Below are positions 1 to 11,280 of a stretch of 64,000 nt of DNA, piece by piece. The DNA comes from Takashimella koratensis. Lineage: Eukaryota > Basidiomycota > Tremellomycetes > Trichosporonales > Tetragoniomycetaceae. Where the stretch lies: NCBI GenBank assembly GCA_003116875.1, contig BCKT01000006.1, forward strand, positions 992,001 through 1,056,000. Reading direction: 5' to 3'. The notes beneath the pieces were generated by a model. That model did not search any database and was not told the DNA's origin. It saw only the letters and a program-made list of their open reading frames with translations. The stretch's first letter is position 1. Every line of letters begins with the position of its first letter. A program made the translations under genes and the position numbers.

Positions 1-514
1 TTCATGCGGAGGTTGAACAAGAAGCATTTCAGATGAGAGCTCTCCACACAGCGAGGGAGGACCAAGAGAAAACGTGTTCCCTCTCCTCGAATTCCACCCA
101 GCTGCCGAATTGGTCATGAAAATGTACACCGACTTGGTTGAGACCGCCCGTTCTCACAGCTGGGAACCGGAGATGACCAAGGCTGATGTCCAGTTGTCAA
201 ACACTCTGGACGCGTACGCGGGGCGTGGTATCGAACTGATTTGGATTGAGCCGGAGGATACAGTATGTCAGCGTGCGTGCAAGAACGGTTCCACGACAGC
301 ACTGTCCGTCAAACATGGGAACATCGCAACGTCAGGTGATCCTTGTCTTCTCGTAGTTGCAGATACTGTCTATCCCTTCATTCTCAGTACCGTCCTTGTC
401 CCCGCCAAGCCTCACCCAGATCCTTCACTCCGCATGCTCATCCTCACTTCGCCCAATGAACGCCACACGTCGATGCGATCCAAACGTACAATACTTTACT
501 ATCATCTTGGGTAG
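1..514 (+). CDS. 3' fragment of an unidentified gene, cut by the window edge
   Basis: An open frame from about 17 to a TAG at 512-514 reads like protein over its first part, with phrases such as EMTKADVQLSNTLDAYAG and GIELIWIEPED around 170-260. A second frame is open from base 3 to about 115 (AEVEQEAFQMRALHTARED), so an intron probably joins the two frames near 80-110. No family was recognised. The tail after about 320 is compositionally poor and may be 3' untranslated sequence. The 5' part lies outside the window, so no start can be given. Confidence is low. Confidence 0.3.
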
Positions 515-1186
515 ACATTCAACACTATTGGTGGCTGAAACAGTACAGTACATACCATCTGCCCCAATGGGCATCTTTCCTCTTCCTTTACCTTCTAGAC
601 ACACAATCCTGTCGTCATCCATTGCCACAACACCACACACAGCGTCCGTCTTTTGGTTCTATGCTCCTCAGAGCACAGTCAAAATACTCCCTCCCCCGCT
701 TTGCTCAGCGAGCGCATTGTACTATACCCCCTTTCTGCTTCTCTCCTTACACGTGGTCAACAGTCTCGTCCACAACATACGCCGCTTTCACTCCTTTCGG
801 GCCTTTGTGCATGCACAGTACGTGAACAGTGCGCTGCAGGTCTCAGCTAAGAACAAAAATGCACATTCACAACACTGCCCCCCTCCCTCTTTTCCGTCAC
901 TTTCTTTCCTTACATCACTTACCCTGTACACAGTGATCTGCGGTTGAGACCTGCACTTGAAGCGGGCTCCTGCAACCCCGCTTGGCCGTACGGGTCATGC
1001 GGAAGTTGAAGAATCGGTCTGTTTACCTTGTGAGGGCATTATGCTTGCCCCTATCCCCAGTCCCCCCCTCCCCCCCCCCCTCTTCCTCCTCTTTCCTCCA
1101 ATTTTCCTCTCCAGAGCACCACCCATTCGCCTCTGTCCAACAGCTTTTCTTCTCACCGCATTCAGTTACACTCTAATCGCCCAGAG
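515..1186. other. intergenic, CT-rich leader
   Basis: No convincing gene. The last 130 bases are strongly pyrimidine-rich with runs of C (1065-1080), as in the leaders of other genes in this window. A short stretch at 995-1015 resembles bases 3-24 (catgcggaRgttgaa), perhaps a coincidence or the trace of a local duplication. Confidence 0.4.
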
Positions 1187-1712
1187 ATGTCTGAGGAGGA
1201 AGTGCGAGGTCAGTGGTCCGGACCGGCGCCTTGGTTCACCAGCCCAGGCCGGGACTAGGTCTACATCCTGCCCGAGGTCAAACAGTCGCCGAGCGATCAG
1301 CCTGAAACTGCGGATTCGAGCGAGCCTGCCGCACCGATCGATCACCTTTCGGGATTCACCACCGATTCGAACAGGTGGAAACTCTTGTATTCCGTCTCGA
1401 CGATCAAGACGAACGAACCAATCGCCCAATTTACCAGCACTCCTCGTCATACGATGAATTTCCTGTTCCCCGAGCATGGTAAAGGAGGATGAGGTTTCAG
1501 TGGTTATGGCAATCATTGCCGCAACGCTCATCATCGCCAGGTCTGTCAACTGGGATCCGACGAAACTGTCGTACCTTACGGAGACAGCAAACGTGAACGA
1601 TACCTTCGACCTCTGCCCGCTCACGGCAGAAAAGATGACCGAGCTCATGCAGAGGATGTCCGAAGACGACTCGCTTCGCGCCCAATGGGTGTACGTCAAC
1701 GAGAAGGGATAG
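1187..1712 (+). CDS. small hypothetical protein (tentative three-exon model)
   Basis: ATG at 1187 follows a CT-rich leader. A 57-bp intron (1202-1258, gtgcga...ctag) removes an in-frame TAG, and the frame then stays open to about 1478 (VYILPEVKQ, then NRWKLLYSVSTIKTNEP). A second intron, 1479-1587 (gtaaag...cttac...acag), restores the frame of the last exon, which ends MSEDDSLRAQWVYVNEKG at a TAG at 1710-1712. The product would be about 120 residues, hydrophilic, with no signal peptide. No family was recognised. Both introns were chosen mainly to keep frame, and the first donor is weak, so the structure could be wrong even if the locus is coding. It converges on SNT1. Confidence 0.4.
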
Positions 1713-2043
1713 ATTCAGTCCCGCCAAGCTTTCGAAGCCCAGATGCCCGCCCCGACCGATTTGAATCACAAGCCTCTTTGTCCAGTCCGTCTTGGTTACT
1801 TGTCCATCTCTCTCCATCTTCGTACCCCAATCCGACCCACTCGTCCATATCGACTTTTACGTTCATCACGGATAGGAATACAACACTACATGACTACTAA
1901 ATTGTACATTCCGATGATCTTCTCAGTCGTCTTCTTCTTCTTCTCATGCAACCTCTTCTTCCATGGCAACTCTCTTCTGATCCTCTAACCTCTGCAATCC
2001 AGCCTTCCTCAACCCTTACTCTACCCTCTCCCTTCCTGCCCAC

Positions 2044-5000
2044 TCAATCCTCTCTTCGGCCATTACCCTGCCCTTGCCCATGATGCAACGGAGCAGCCGA
2101 AGCCGACCTCATCGGTGGTAAAGGTGGATACTCACCTGACCCTGGCGGGGCTGCAGACGCCGATCTCCAACCTTGTCCACCTGGTCCACCCGGGCCACCG
2201 GCAGGGTATCCCGATTTCCACTCGTGTTGCCTCGCGTAGTCGGGGTGTACATCCCTCTCCCTAACCCGCTCATGTTCCCGCTCTCTTTCCGGGAACACTC
2301 CCAGCTGCGGATGGTGGTGATAATGATGCGACATATGATGAGGCGGCATTGGCGGTTGACCATGCCTTGAATGCACGTGAGCCGGGGGTTGACCCTGAGC
2401 GTGATGAGGGTGAGGTCCGAGGGAATGGTGTGGGAGCGCATGGGGCGGTGGTTGTTGTGGTGATTCACGCATCGCCGAGGCAGACACGGATCGAGGTGCG
2501 TCAGAGTGGTGAAGAGGTGGGGGGTAGTATCCCGGACCCGGGGAGGACGAGGAGTAAGGGTACCCCTTGTGTGGTGGAGGTGGGCCGTGGGAGATTGAGT
2601 GAGGGGGAGGGTAGCGTTCATCCGGACCCGGTCGGTCGAGGGAAAGCGAGGGCCGTCGCTCGTATGCGTACGGAGAACGGGACGACTGTCGGTGCGACCC
2701 AGGCTGGGACTGGTGGTGAGGGTGCAGAGTGCTCGTGCTGGCCATTGGCGAGACGCGGGGCGGGATCGAGTTTGCCGATGGGTCGAGATCACGCTCGTCG
2801 ACCGTCCCATCTGAAGCAACGGAAACAGCGTCGAATCCTCGCCCTCCATTCTCGCTGACCGTGAGCGTCGAAGGCGCGGGGGCCGGGGCGTCGTCGTTGA
2901 GCAATGCGGAAATGCGCATTCCGCCCGGTCGAGAGACAGGTACGATCGGGGACGGAGGCTGGGTCGTGCCGGGAGTGGACGTGGGGCCGGTCGGTGGGAA
3001 GACGGCCATACGTGGTTCTGCGTACCGATACGCCTCTGACGGTCGACGTTGATGCGGAGGTCCCACTGCCGCCGGCTGTCCAGCTCCTGCTCCAAGCCCT
3101 TCATACCCCGCTGGGTACGTTTTCGCCCCTCCGGCCCCATGCCCTTCCCCATTACTCTTGCCATCTGCACTCGGCGTGATCTGTGTCGCTCCACCTGGTC
3201 CTAACGTGATCCCCGCATTCGCCGCGATCGCCGCCGCTGCCGCTGCTTTTGCTGCAGCAGCCGACGACCCAGTCTTCTTCCCTTCCACAGTAATACTGTA
3301 GTAGTTCTTGACCTGGACGACGGTCTTGGTGTTTCCCAGCTTGTCGGCGATGGCCTTAAAGTCGGTTCCGTGGGCCGCGACTAGGGCGGGGAAGAGTTGT
3401 TTCTCCGCGACGGACCAATACGAGTTGGTCGTTGAACGTCGGGGCTTGTCGCCCGCCGACTGTAGACCAGGAAGTTGAGGCAAGAGCTGGCCCGGGATCT
3501 GGGACTGGGTCGGGGCAAGGGACTGAGGTAACTGCGCGAGAGCGGTCGGGTCTGCGTTCGGGTCCAAGGGATCAACGGGCGCGGTGGCGACCACCTTGCG
3601 CCGCTTTTGCCTGCGAACGGCAGGTAGAAGTTCTGTCTCGAGCTGGGTGGTCGCTGGGTCGGCCGGGTTGGATGGGGCAACCTCTACCGCACCAGGTACG
3701 ACGGGGACACCCAGTGACGGTACCACTGGTAACCCCGATACTGAGACCCCGCTGACCGAGTCGCCCGCTACAGACCCTTCTGGCGTGCCGTTCACATTCA
3801 ACGCGGCGAGTGTCTCCTTATTTGCCGAACTGACTCGTGGTCGCTTCCCCGCCTTGACCGTCATGCGCAACTTCGACTTGCCCGCTCCGCCTGTGACTGA
3901 CGAAACGAGAGACGGCGCCTCGGTCCCTGCTCGAGACGGTGTCGCGCTCTCTGCGGTATCCTCATCATCATTATCCCCGCTCACACCAAGAAGCGTCGCC
4001 GCAGCTGCTGCTCGCCTCCTCCGTCCTCCGCCCGTAACCGACTCATTACTCGGTGTGGCTGGAGGCATAGCTGACCCAGACCTTGCCCCGCCTCGTCCGC
4101 GCCTACCGCCGACGCTGTTGGGCGCAGCGAGCCCGTTACCGTCCTTGGCCTTGGCAGCCGACCCCGGCGCCGACTTGTCGCCTGAGGGAGTCGGAATGGT
4201 CGGTTTCTGCCTATCGAGATCCGCCAGCAACGCCGCGCTCTTTCCACCTCGTTTGAGCGGAACCGCCTTCTTCGCCTTGAGACCACGACGTGATGCCAGC
4301 ATCCCCTTGTAGTCGACCATTTTCTTGGTGCGGTAATAATACTGCACACATTCTCCTGCCGACTTGTTCGCGATCCCCTCGGCGATGCGCCCGAATTGCT
4401 TCGGGTTGGCAAGGTACCGCTTGAGGAAAATCGCTCGTTCTTCGTCGGTCCATACGGGCTCGGCTTTACCAGCGTAGTCGTAGAATGACAACGGGTCACG
4501 GACGATGTCGTTCTCGTCGTCGTATGCGAGTTCGCGCTCGTTGTCGAGTAACATGTCGGGTACGACCGCGGCGGTCTTACTTGCGCGGAAATTTGGGTCC
4601 TTGGCAGCTGTGTCCGCAAGACCCGCGAGGATGGCCTCAAACTCGGCCTCAGTAGTAACCGCATCGCCGGCACCTGCTCCTCGTCGGCGGTTGGCGCGAG
4701 ATCCAAACACCTCCTCAGGGACAGGTGTCACTGGCGCTGCTGGTCCCGGTGTCGGAATTGGAGCCATGATAGTCGGGAACGAGAATAAGTCTTGAGGCGG
4801 TGGTCCACGCTTCTCCATTGTCGAATCGAGAAACGAACAATGTTCTCGCCATTCTTCGTCAAGTTCGAGGTACTCGGCTTTGAGCGAGGCAGCTTTGGCT
4901 TGAACATATCGCTGTTCTTTGCTGATCACGATAGATGCGAGGGGTGTGATGTCTTCGTCCTCTGCAACAAGCGACGACGTGATCGTTCGAATCATAGTAT

Positions 5001-8000
5001 CCGGCGAATGCCCATCGTATCGTCCCGCGAGATCCGTGTCGTCGCCCTCTGTCTCCCCTTCGAGCTGCTTCGACTTGCTCTCCCCGTTCCATAATAACAC
5101 CGCCTCGAAATTACACTTTGGTGGGCCCGCTTGAGCCGCTTTAACAGCTGCAAAGATCCTCGCCTGCCTCGAAATCTCAATGGCACCTTCAGACTCTGCC
5201 TCGGACTCGGCTGCCGCATTCTCGTCGTCATCGCCGTTACGAGTCCGCGAGTCAAACTCGGTATCTGCATCGGTGCTACCGGGCATCGAGTCGGCGGTGG
5301 GCATGGCGGCGTCGACGCGCAGGTCGAAACGGTCGCCAAAGGGTGATGACAAAGGTCCGGTGGTCGGTGGGAGCTGCACAGCACGTCGCTCTGCAATCGT
5401 CGTTCGTCGAGATGGTGAGGGCAGTCGGGAAGCGGTGGTGGGCTTTGGTGGAGACGAGATCGTGACCGAGGGGTTCTTCACCTCGGCAGCATCCGCGGGG
5501 GTTTCCTCCTGTTCGTGGTTAGCTGAACGCTACGAGTCAAGGCAATCACTCACAGATACAACCACTTGGACCTCTGGCACCGACGCAACCTCTTGCATAG
5601 GCGTCACTGGACCCTCCACAGTCAACGTTGGCGTCTCATCGCCCAGTTTCGCCGTCTCCACGCCCTCCATCCTAGTCTCAACCTCGACCGTAGGCGGAGT
5701 CTTCAGCGGTTGCGACGTCTCCTTGAACTCGGGCACCTCCACAACGGGTTCGGTGGCTTTGACGTCGATGGGAATCTGGTCGTCATGGGCGACTGACACC
5801 TCTTCGGTGGAAACGGCGACGTCTTGGTCCTCACTCGACGGAACAATGACCTCCTTGACAGCGGCCTCTTCCACGATCGCCCCTTGAGTCTCTGGCTTGT
5901 CGACATCGATCTCCGCCTCGCCAACCGAGATAGACGCGGGTACGACAGTCGAGACACTTTCCGACAAATCTGGCGCGTTCTCCATTGTGCCATCCGTCTG
6001 ATCAACGTGTTCCGCCTTCTCAACGACCAGGGCGGACACCTGCTCGTCTGCCGGCTTGTCAACTTCCATCGGCTCATCGACTTGTATCCGCTCATTGTCC
6101 ACTTGTTCTAGAAGGGGTTGTTCGTCTTCACGCGCGCTATCCTCGATCATCTCCCTCTTCACTTCTACCTGGTCGCTTCCTTCATCTGCGATCGCCTGCT
6201 CAGACACCGGTTCCAGCGACTCGACCCTAACCTGGGCCGGCTCGACAATCGACCCGCTCGTCCGTCCTCGACCGGGACTCGAAGCGCTCCTTGGTCGTCG
6301 GACCATCGAGTCGTCGGGGGGTCGGTCCAAGCGACTGAGGAGGTCATTGGGCTGGTTCGCGGGCGCCCCGCCGAACGGACTCGGACTTCTGGGTCGTTTC
6401 CTAGGGGAAGAGCCACGACGAGGTGGGTCTCGATCCCAATCCTTGTTTGGCGAAGCCCAGCGTCTATCCCGGTCCCTCTCGCGTTCACGATCCCGGTCCC
6501 TTTCTCGGTCACGCTCGCGTTCTCGATCCCTATCTCTCTCCCGGTCGCGTTCCCGATCACGCTCACGGTCTCTCCAATCTCGATCCCGTTCCCAATCACG
6601 ATCTCGGTCGTTGGTCCTGTACCCTATCCGATCCCGAAGTGGGCGGACGGGGGAGAGCACCTCGCCTTCTTCTAGATCGTCCTTGCTAGAGCCTGGGTTA
6701 GGTCCAGGCACCAACCCGCCTCCAAAGCTGAGGGGCTCGGTGACGATGGACGACGAAGCGGCGTGAGGTGTGCTTTCTGCGCTCTTGACTTGTCGCGTCT
6801 CCACGGGACTCGAGGATCCGCGCATGGATCGAGGTGCTCGAGGAGGGGATGCGGCGCGTTGGGGTTGTTGAGCGGCGGTCGAGGGGCCAGGACCTGCGGT
6901 GGGTGTTGGCGGGAGGCGATCGGAAGTGGGTTGAGAAGAGAGGGGTCGAGGTGATTCGCGAGGCAAAGACGGATGCCTGACAGGAAAACTCGGTGACGCT
7001 TGAGAAGGACCTGGGCGGGTTCCTCGAGGGGCCGAAGGTGGGGAGATGTGAGGTCGTTCGCTCGAGAATCTTGGAGGTTGCGTTGGTGTTGATCGAGTTG
7101 TTCTACGATGCTCAGTTTCGGTCTACGTCAATACTACTCACGAGAATCGATCATCCCTGTATCTATCCCTGTCGTCTCTTACAAATGTCCTCCTATCGTC
7201 GTCTCTCTCAAACGGGCGACCACTGTTGAACGACGTCGTCCGCCTATCTGGCGGGGGACCATTGAACGGTCTCCGCCCGACATCGAGGCTGAGCCTATCA
7301 CGGACATCGCTGCGATCGCGATCCCCGCCGCGCGGGTCGGGTCGGAGATCCCTATCTCTTTCCCAGTCGCGGCGATCACGGTCTCGGTCCCTGTCGAACG
7401 CACGGCGAGGGGGTGAAGGGGTCCGCGCTCGTGGTCCACCAGGTCCGTTGGCGTAGGGGCGGAAGGTGTTTGACCGTGGTGGTGGTGGGAGAGGTGGACG
7501 CGACGACCAGGAAGAGGAAGGATTCGGTCGATTAGGCTGGTATCGGTGATACATTAGAAAGAGTTTGGGATGGAGACCATTGGTGTTGGGGAGATGGTGT
7601 GTTGGCGTGGTGATTGGCGTGTATGATGACGACGGGGTCGAGCGACGCCAAGACGAGAAAAGGTGGAGAGTAAGGGGCAAGGTCAGATGTGAACAATGGA
7701 TGCGCGGGGGAGGTGAATGGATGGAGGAAGGAGGAGACGAAGAGTGGAAAAAATAATCATACCTCGTTGCGATTTCCTAATGGGCGTTCTCTATCACGAG
7801 CATCATCCCTCGAAGGACCCGTCCCAGTTGGCGGTGGGCGTACGCTGGCATTTGATCCCGGGTAACTTGGGATTGATGGCGAGGGGGACGAGGCGACCGC
7901 GGAGCCGCGGTCGCCGGCTGCGGAGGAGGACGAGGTCGCGAGCGGGGGGTCGGACGACATGGGCGGTTTCGAGGGCAGATGAGGGGGCGGCTGCCTCAGC

Positions 8001-8014
8001 CAGTCGGATGTCAT
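2044..8014 (-). CDS. SNT1: Snt1-like SANT-domain corepressor (Set3/NCoR-type HDAC complex subunit)
   Basis: Four exons (8014-7763, 7536-7142, 6976-5554, 5508-2044) splice in frame to about 1844 residues. Two SANT/Myb-like domains lie in the last exon: one near residues 1040-1090 (VWTDEERAIFLKRY ... ECVQYYYRTKK) and one near 1385-1430 (YWSVAEKQLFPALVAAHG ... VQVKNYYS). This spaced pair is the hallmark of Snt1/NCoR/SMRT proteins, which scaffold histone deacetylase complexes (Set3C) in the nucleus. The N-terminal third holds a long Arg-Asp/Arg-Glu alternating tract (encoded around 6430-6610) and Ser/Pro-rich sequence. A helical acidic segment before SANT1 (KEQRYVQAKAASLKAEYLEL) fits the family. 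The C-terminus is His/Pro-rich and disordered. Intron sizes are 226, 165 and 45 bp. The start at 8014 is the first ATG of an open exon; nothing excludes a further 5' exon. Confidence 0.88.
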
Positions 8015-8401
8015 CTGCGTAGGTGGGGCAAGAGGGCAAGACGGGGTGGGGGCAAGGGAGGGTTGAGTGATGCGTGTCTACTGCCACGAGATCAGAGGGG
8101 CAAGGAAGGAAGCGTGGCAAGTGTTCGATTGGATTCAACAAAGGAGCGGAAAGGAGAGCAGCGGCGCAAGGGTATAGCGTGGCGACAGAGGGTTATACAC
8201 AGGGCTGGGTGACTGGGACGAAGCGCTGAACTGCAGTGGGTGGATCTGCTTGAACGAGCAGGGTGGTAATAGGAGAAGAGGGGAGAAGAGTAGGTGGATG
8301 CGATGGGCTGGTTGGTAGTTGACAACGATGCACACGTCCACACACACTACACACTCACACCAAAAGTTTCGTTCCAGGGCGACACGCCCTCTACACAAAC
8401 A

Positions 8402-8457
8402 TTGAATTAGAAATCCCCAATGTTGAATTAGAAACTGCCTAGTTGTGGATTAGAAAC
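8402..8457. repeat. three phased copies of a GATTAGAAA-type element
   Basis: TTGAATTAGAAA at 8402 and 8423 and the variant TGTGGATTAGAAA at 8444 repeat every 21 bp, about two helical turns. A fourth partial match (GGAATTAG) follows near 8475. The flanks differ between copies, which points to a binding-site array more than a recent duplication. Function unknown. Confidence 0.6.
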
Positions 8458-8685
8458 TGACTCTGCTGGAACGGGGAATTAGTCATCCTAATGGAAGCTG
8501 CTGCATAGGGGATGCACAAATTGATTCCGTTAGCGTTTATTTGCTTGTCACCTGACCCTTGAACCCTGAGACTGTGAATGTGCATGTTTTTTTTACCCTT
8601 TCAAGACGAGTTGGGTGGCAAATACACAATACACACCACGTCATGGCCCATCACCATGGTCGATGCGGTCATAGTACACTCGAGG

Positions 8686-8692
8686 TATATAA
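8686..8692 (+). promoter_or_regulatory. TATA-like element
   Basis: TATATAA lies 91 bp upstream of the ATG at 8783, a suitable distance for the small membrane-protein gene. Seen in sequence; use as a TATA box is inferred. Confidence 0.5.
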
Positions 8693-8782
8693 CTTGTCCA
8701 CCCCCTCCTCACGCTTCTTCCTCTTCCTCATCACTCACACCAACTCACCGCAACTATCTCAGCCAACACCCAGATACACAAC

Positions 8783-9273
8783 ATGGCAGACCTCGTTTCC
8801 GGAGTATTCCACACCGTCCAGGTACGTCCCTGCTATGCTTCTCCCTTCGCCTTTCTCTACAACCGCCAACTCGTACCCCTCAAACACCTTGCCTTGCTTT
8901 CCACGAGCTCTTCCCATGCTGACACCACCTAGGGCCTCGTCCAGAGCATCCTCGCCGTCTTGCAGTCCTTCATCCACGTCATCTACTCTCTCGTCCACGG
9001 CGCCTTTGCCTTTGCCTTTGGTATCATCGAGAGGATCGCATCATTTGTCGGCGCCTCGGTTCATTTTGTCATCTGTGAGTATTGCCACCAGCTGAGTTTC
9101 TTCTCCATGACTCGCGTTCTTTTTTTCTGTCGGAGACCCTTGGCGATTAGCTGACCTGCCCAGCCAACATCGTCATCCTCGGTCTCATCGCCCTCGCCTT
9201 TGTGATCTACAACGAGCGCAGCAAGGGGGCCAAAACGGGTGCACCTGTCGGTGGCAAGAAGAAGGCCATGTAG
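8783..9273 (+). CDS. small two-helix membrane protein, unknown function
   Basis: Three exons (8783-8821, 8933-9074, 9164-9273) give a protein of about 96 residues. Introns start gtacgt and gtgagt and end cctag and cccag, and both keep frame. The middle exon is hydrophobic (IHVIYSLVHGAFAFAFGIIE), and a second membrane segment (NIVILGLIALAFVIYNE) is followed by a Lys-rich tail (GGKKKAM). A lysine-rich end of this kind is typical of ER-resident membrane proteins, but this is inference. The short first exon (MADLVSGVFHTVQ) is amphipathic. I do not recognise a named family. Confidence 0.75.
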
Positions 9274-9576
9274 GGCAACGGGTGTCGGAGGGGCTAAGAA
9301 CGACAAGGAGGGAAAGAGCTTGGTGTTCCACTGTGCAGCAATAGTCGCCGCAGGCGTGACGAGTCAGAGACGGTCGAAACGAAGTTTGTGAAGGGCAAAG
9401 GCGAGTGCCAATTGTGTAGTTGAATCGACAATCTTGCTCAGTATCTCAACATCTGTACTATGTAGCTCCCATCAAACCCCAATGCAATATATTATATCCA
9501 GTTGATCCACCCTTACCTCCCTTCACGTCGCGCGTTGCTCCCTCCCCCACAACGACACCCCTGGTGCTGTTGGCGC

Positions 9577-10853
9577 TCACGGTCCATGAATCAGATTCAT
9601 CGAGCACGCACCGGCCGCACCACAGTCAAGCGCGTCAAGGTCGTCCATGTCCCCTTGGTCGAGCTCAAAATCAAACACCTGGGCGTTGGACTCGATCCTC
9701 TCTGCCGACGTCGACATGGGGATGGGTATGAACCTATAACTCATCAGCGTGAAGTCCTAATCCACCTCTGTTCGCGCATGACCCTCTGATCTCACGTACA
9801 CCTCCAGCATCACCCCATTCAACACTGTCCCCCGGGGGAGAACGCCCACACGCTCAACTCGACTCACCCTTTCTGCAAACTCCAGCGCAATATAACCTGG
9901 GGCACGTTCTTTCCATACTTCTCCGCGACCCTGACTGCGACCGGATCGCTAAACCTATGTGGCGCGGCTCGTACCAATGGGCAGAAAGCCATGATTTGGA
10001 TTCCGTGTCCCTGGCAGTAGTCAACGACGGGACGTTGTTGACACCAAGGGTGAAGTTCGATTTGGTTGACTGATGGAGTGGGTGCAGGGAGAGCGGCGAG
10101 GTGTTTCTCGTTGCTTCGAGGATCAGCTGGGGTTTCATTAGGCAGGAACGTCCACAGCTTCAGGTCTCTTGTCTCCTCGTCCCTTTCCTTCCCTCCTCCA
10201 TGCCTCCTCCACCCTGGCCTTGACCTACAAATTCGAAACACCGATATCCTTGACCCAACCATCCTCTTTGGCCTTGACTAAAGCGGCCCAATGATTCGCT
10301 CTTCCTTGTGGTCCGGGCCTCGACGCATGTACAAGCAAGAGATCCACGTGTCCCATCTGGGGGACGAATATCTCCTTTGATCTCTGAAGCTCGGCGTAGA
10401 CTTGGTCCGTTGGGACGCCCGGTTCTTGCAGCGGGTTAGGAGGGGGTACACCGCCTGCTGGGTGACCTGGTGGGTTCCATTTCGTCGTTAGGTAGATGGA
10501 GGAACGAGGGACGCCCGAGGTGACAATACCCTCTGCTACCTCTGTGATGGGTTAGGTCTAGCCTACAGCATGGCTCTGGAGGGTGGTTGAACTCACCTCG
10601 CTCATTGCCGTACAGCTGAGCAGTGTCGACTGGACGAGATTATCAACACGGTTCCGCAACACCCTTGCTCAGACCTCTCTCTGGGTGTTTGATCACAAGC
10701 CTAGGTCCACCTACAATGCCGGTACCCCACTTTGATAGCCTCCTGGACGGCAGCTACCGTCTTGTCAGCCTTTGGCGAGCCGAACCCAAACCGGGGGATC
10801 GGGTTCCCGGTGGAGAGAGTCGCTGTGTCCGTGATGGATTTGATGGTGAGCAT
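9577..10853 (-). CDS. aldo/keto reductase
   Basis: Five exons (10853-10715, 10629-10597, 10541-10229, 10167-9868, 9733-9577) join in frame to 313 residues, the normal AKR length. AKRs are cytosolic (beta/alpha)8-barrel enzymes that reduce carbonyls with NADPH. The catalytic tetrad is visible: Asp and Tyr in FDTAQLYGNE, Lys in YLTTKWNP, His in LLLVHASRPG. GVSN and VNQIELHPW are family landmarks. The cofactor-phosphate motif near the C-terminus reads FIPIPMSTSAERI, with Met where most members have Lys, so cofactor preference may differ. The start at 10853 (MLTIKSITDT) gives the family length. The frame is open upstream to 11042, so an S/T/P-rich N-terminal extension cannot be excluded. The exon 3/4 junction is the least certain. 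It is divergent from SNP1. Confidence 0.85.
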
Positions 10854-11280
10854 GGTCTGGGAGTGGGGTGGGGCAGGTTGAGCGAGTGGGTATGGGGTGA
10901 GGGGAAGGGATGAGGGGAAGGGGTGAGGGGAAGGGGGTGAGTTATATGGTGTACGGAAAGATGTGGACGGTGTGGTCGGGCCGGGTGGACGGGTGGAGAT
11001 GAGCCGGACGGGGAAGGGCGAGGTGGAGGTGGAGGCTGCCACCGAGGTAAATTACAAAGTGCCACAAACGATTCGAGGCAGATTTGGTTCCGTCGCTGTC
11101 GTCTCCCATCGGCGTTTTCACTTGCACCCACCTTGAACTGCAACTTTGGCCATCACCTCCATCTTGTCACTCAACCTCGCATAAAGGTCAACAACCAAGT
11201 CACCAACACAGGTCAACCGCGACACCTCTACCCCATCCCCCTCCCCCCTTCCTTATCCCCCTCTCCTACTCCCGCCCACG
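10854..11280. other. divergent promoter region between the AKR gene and SNP1
   Basis: Purine-rich on the + strand up to 11050, then CT-rich to 11280. Apart from the possible AKR extension (10854-11042), no gene is seen. Confidence 0.5.

Larger units (their letters stand above)
8015..8782. other. divergent intergenic region between SNT1 and the small membrane-protein gene
   Basis: No gene seen. It holds the promoter of SNT1 (minus) and of the gene at 8783 (plus), including a short phased repeat at 8402-8457 and a TATA-like element at 8686. Confidence 0.6.

Noticed and set aside
6056..6766. 236-codon + strand ORF with an RS-domain-like Arg/Ser run
   Set aside because: Antisense shadow of the RD/RE tract of SNT1; the minus strand is spliced, in frame and has SANT domains downstream.
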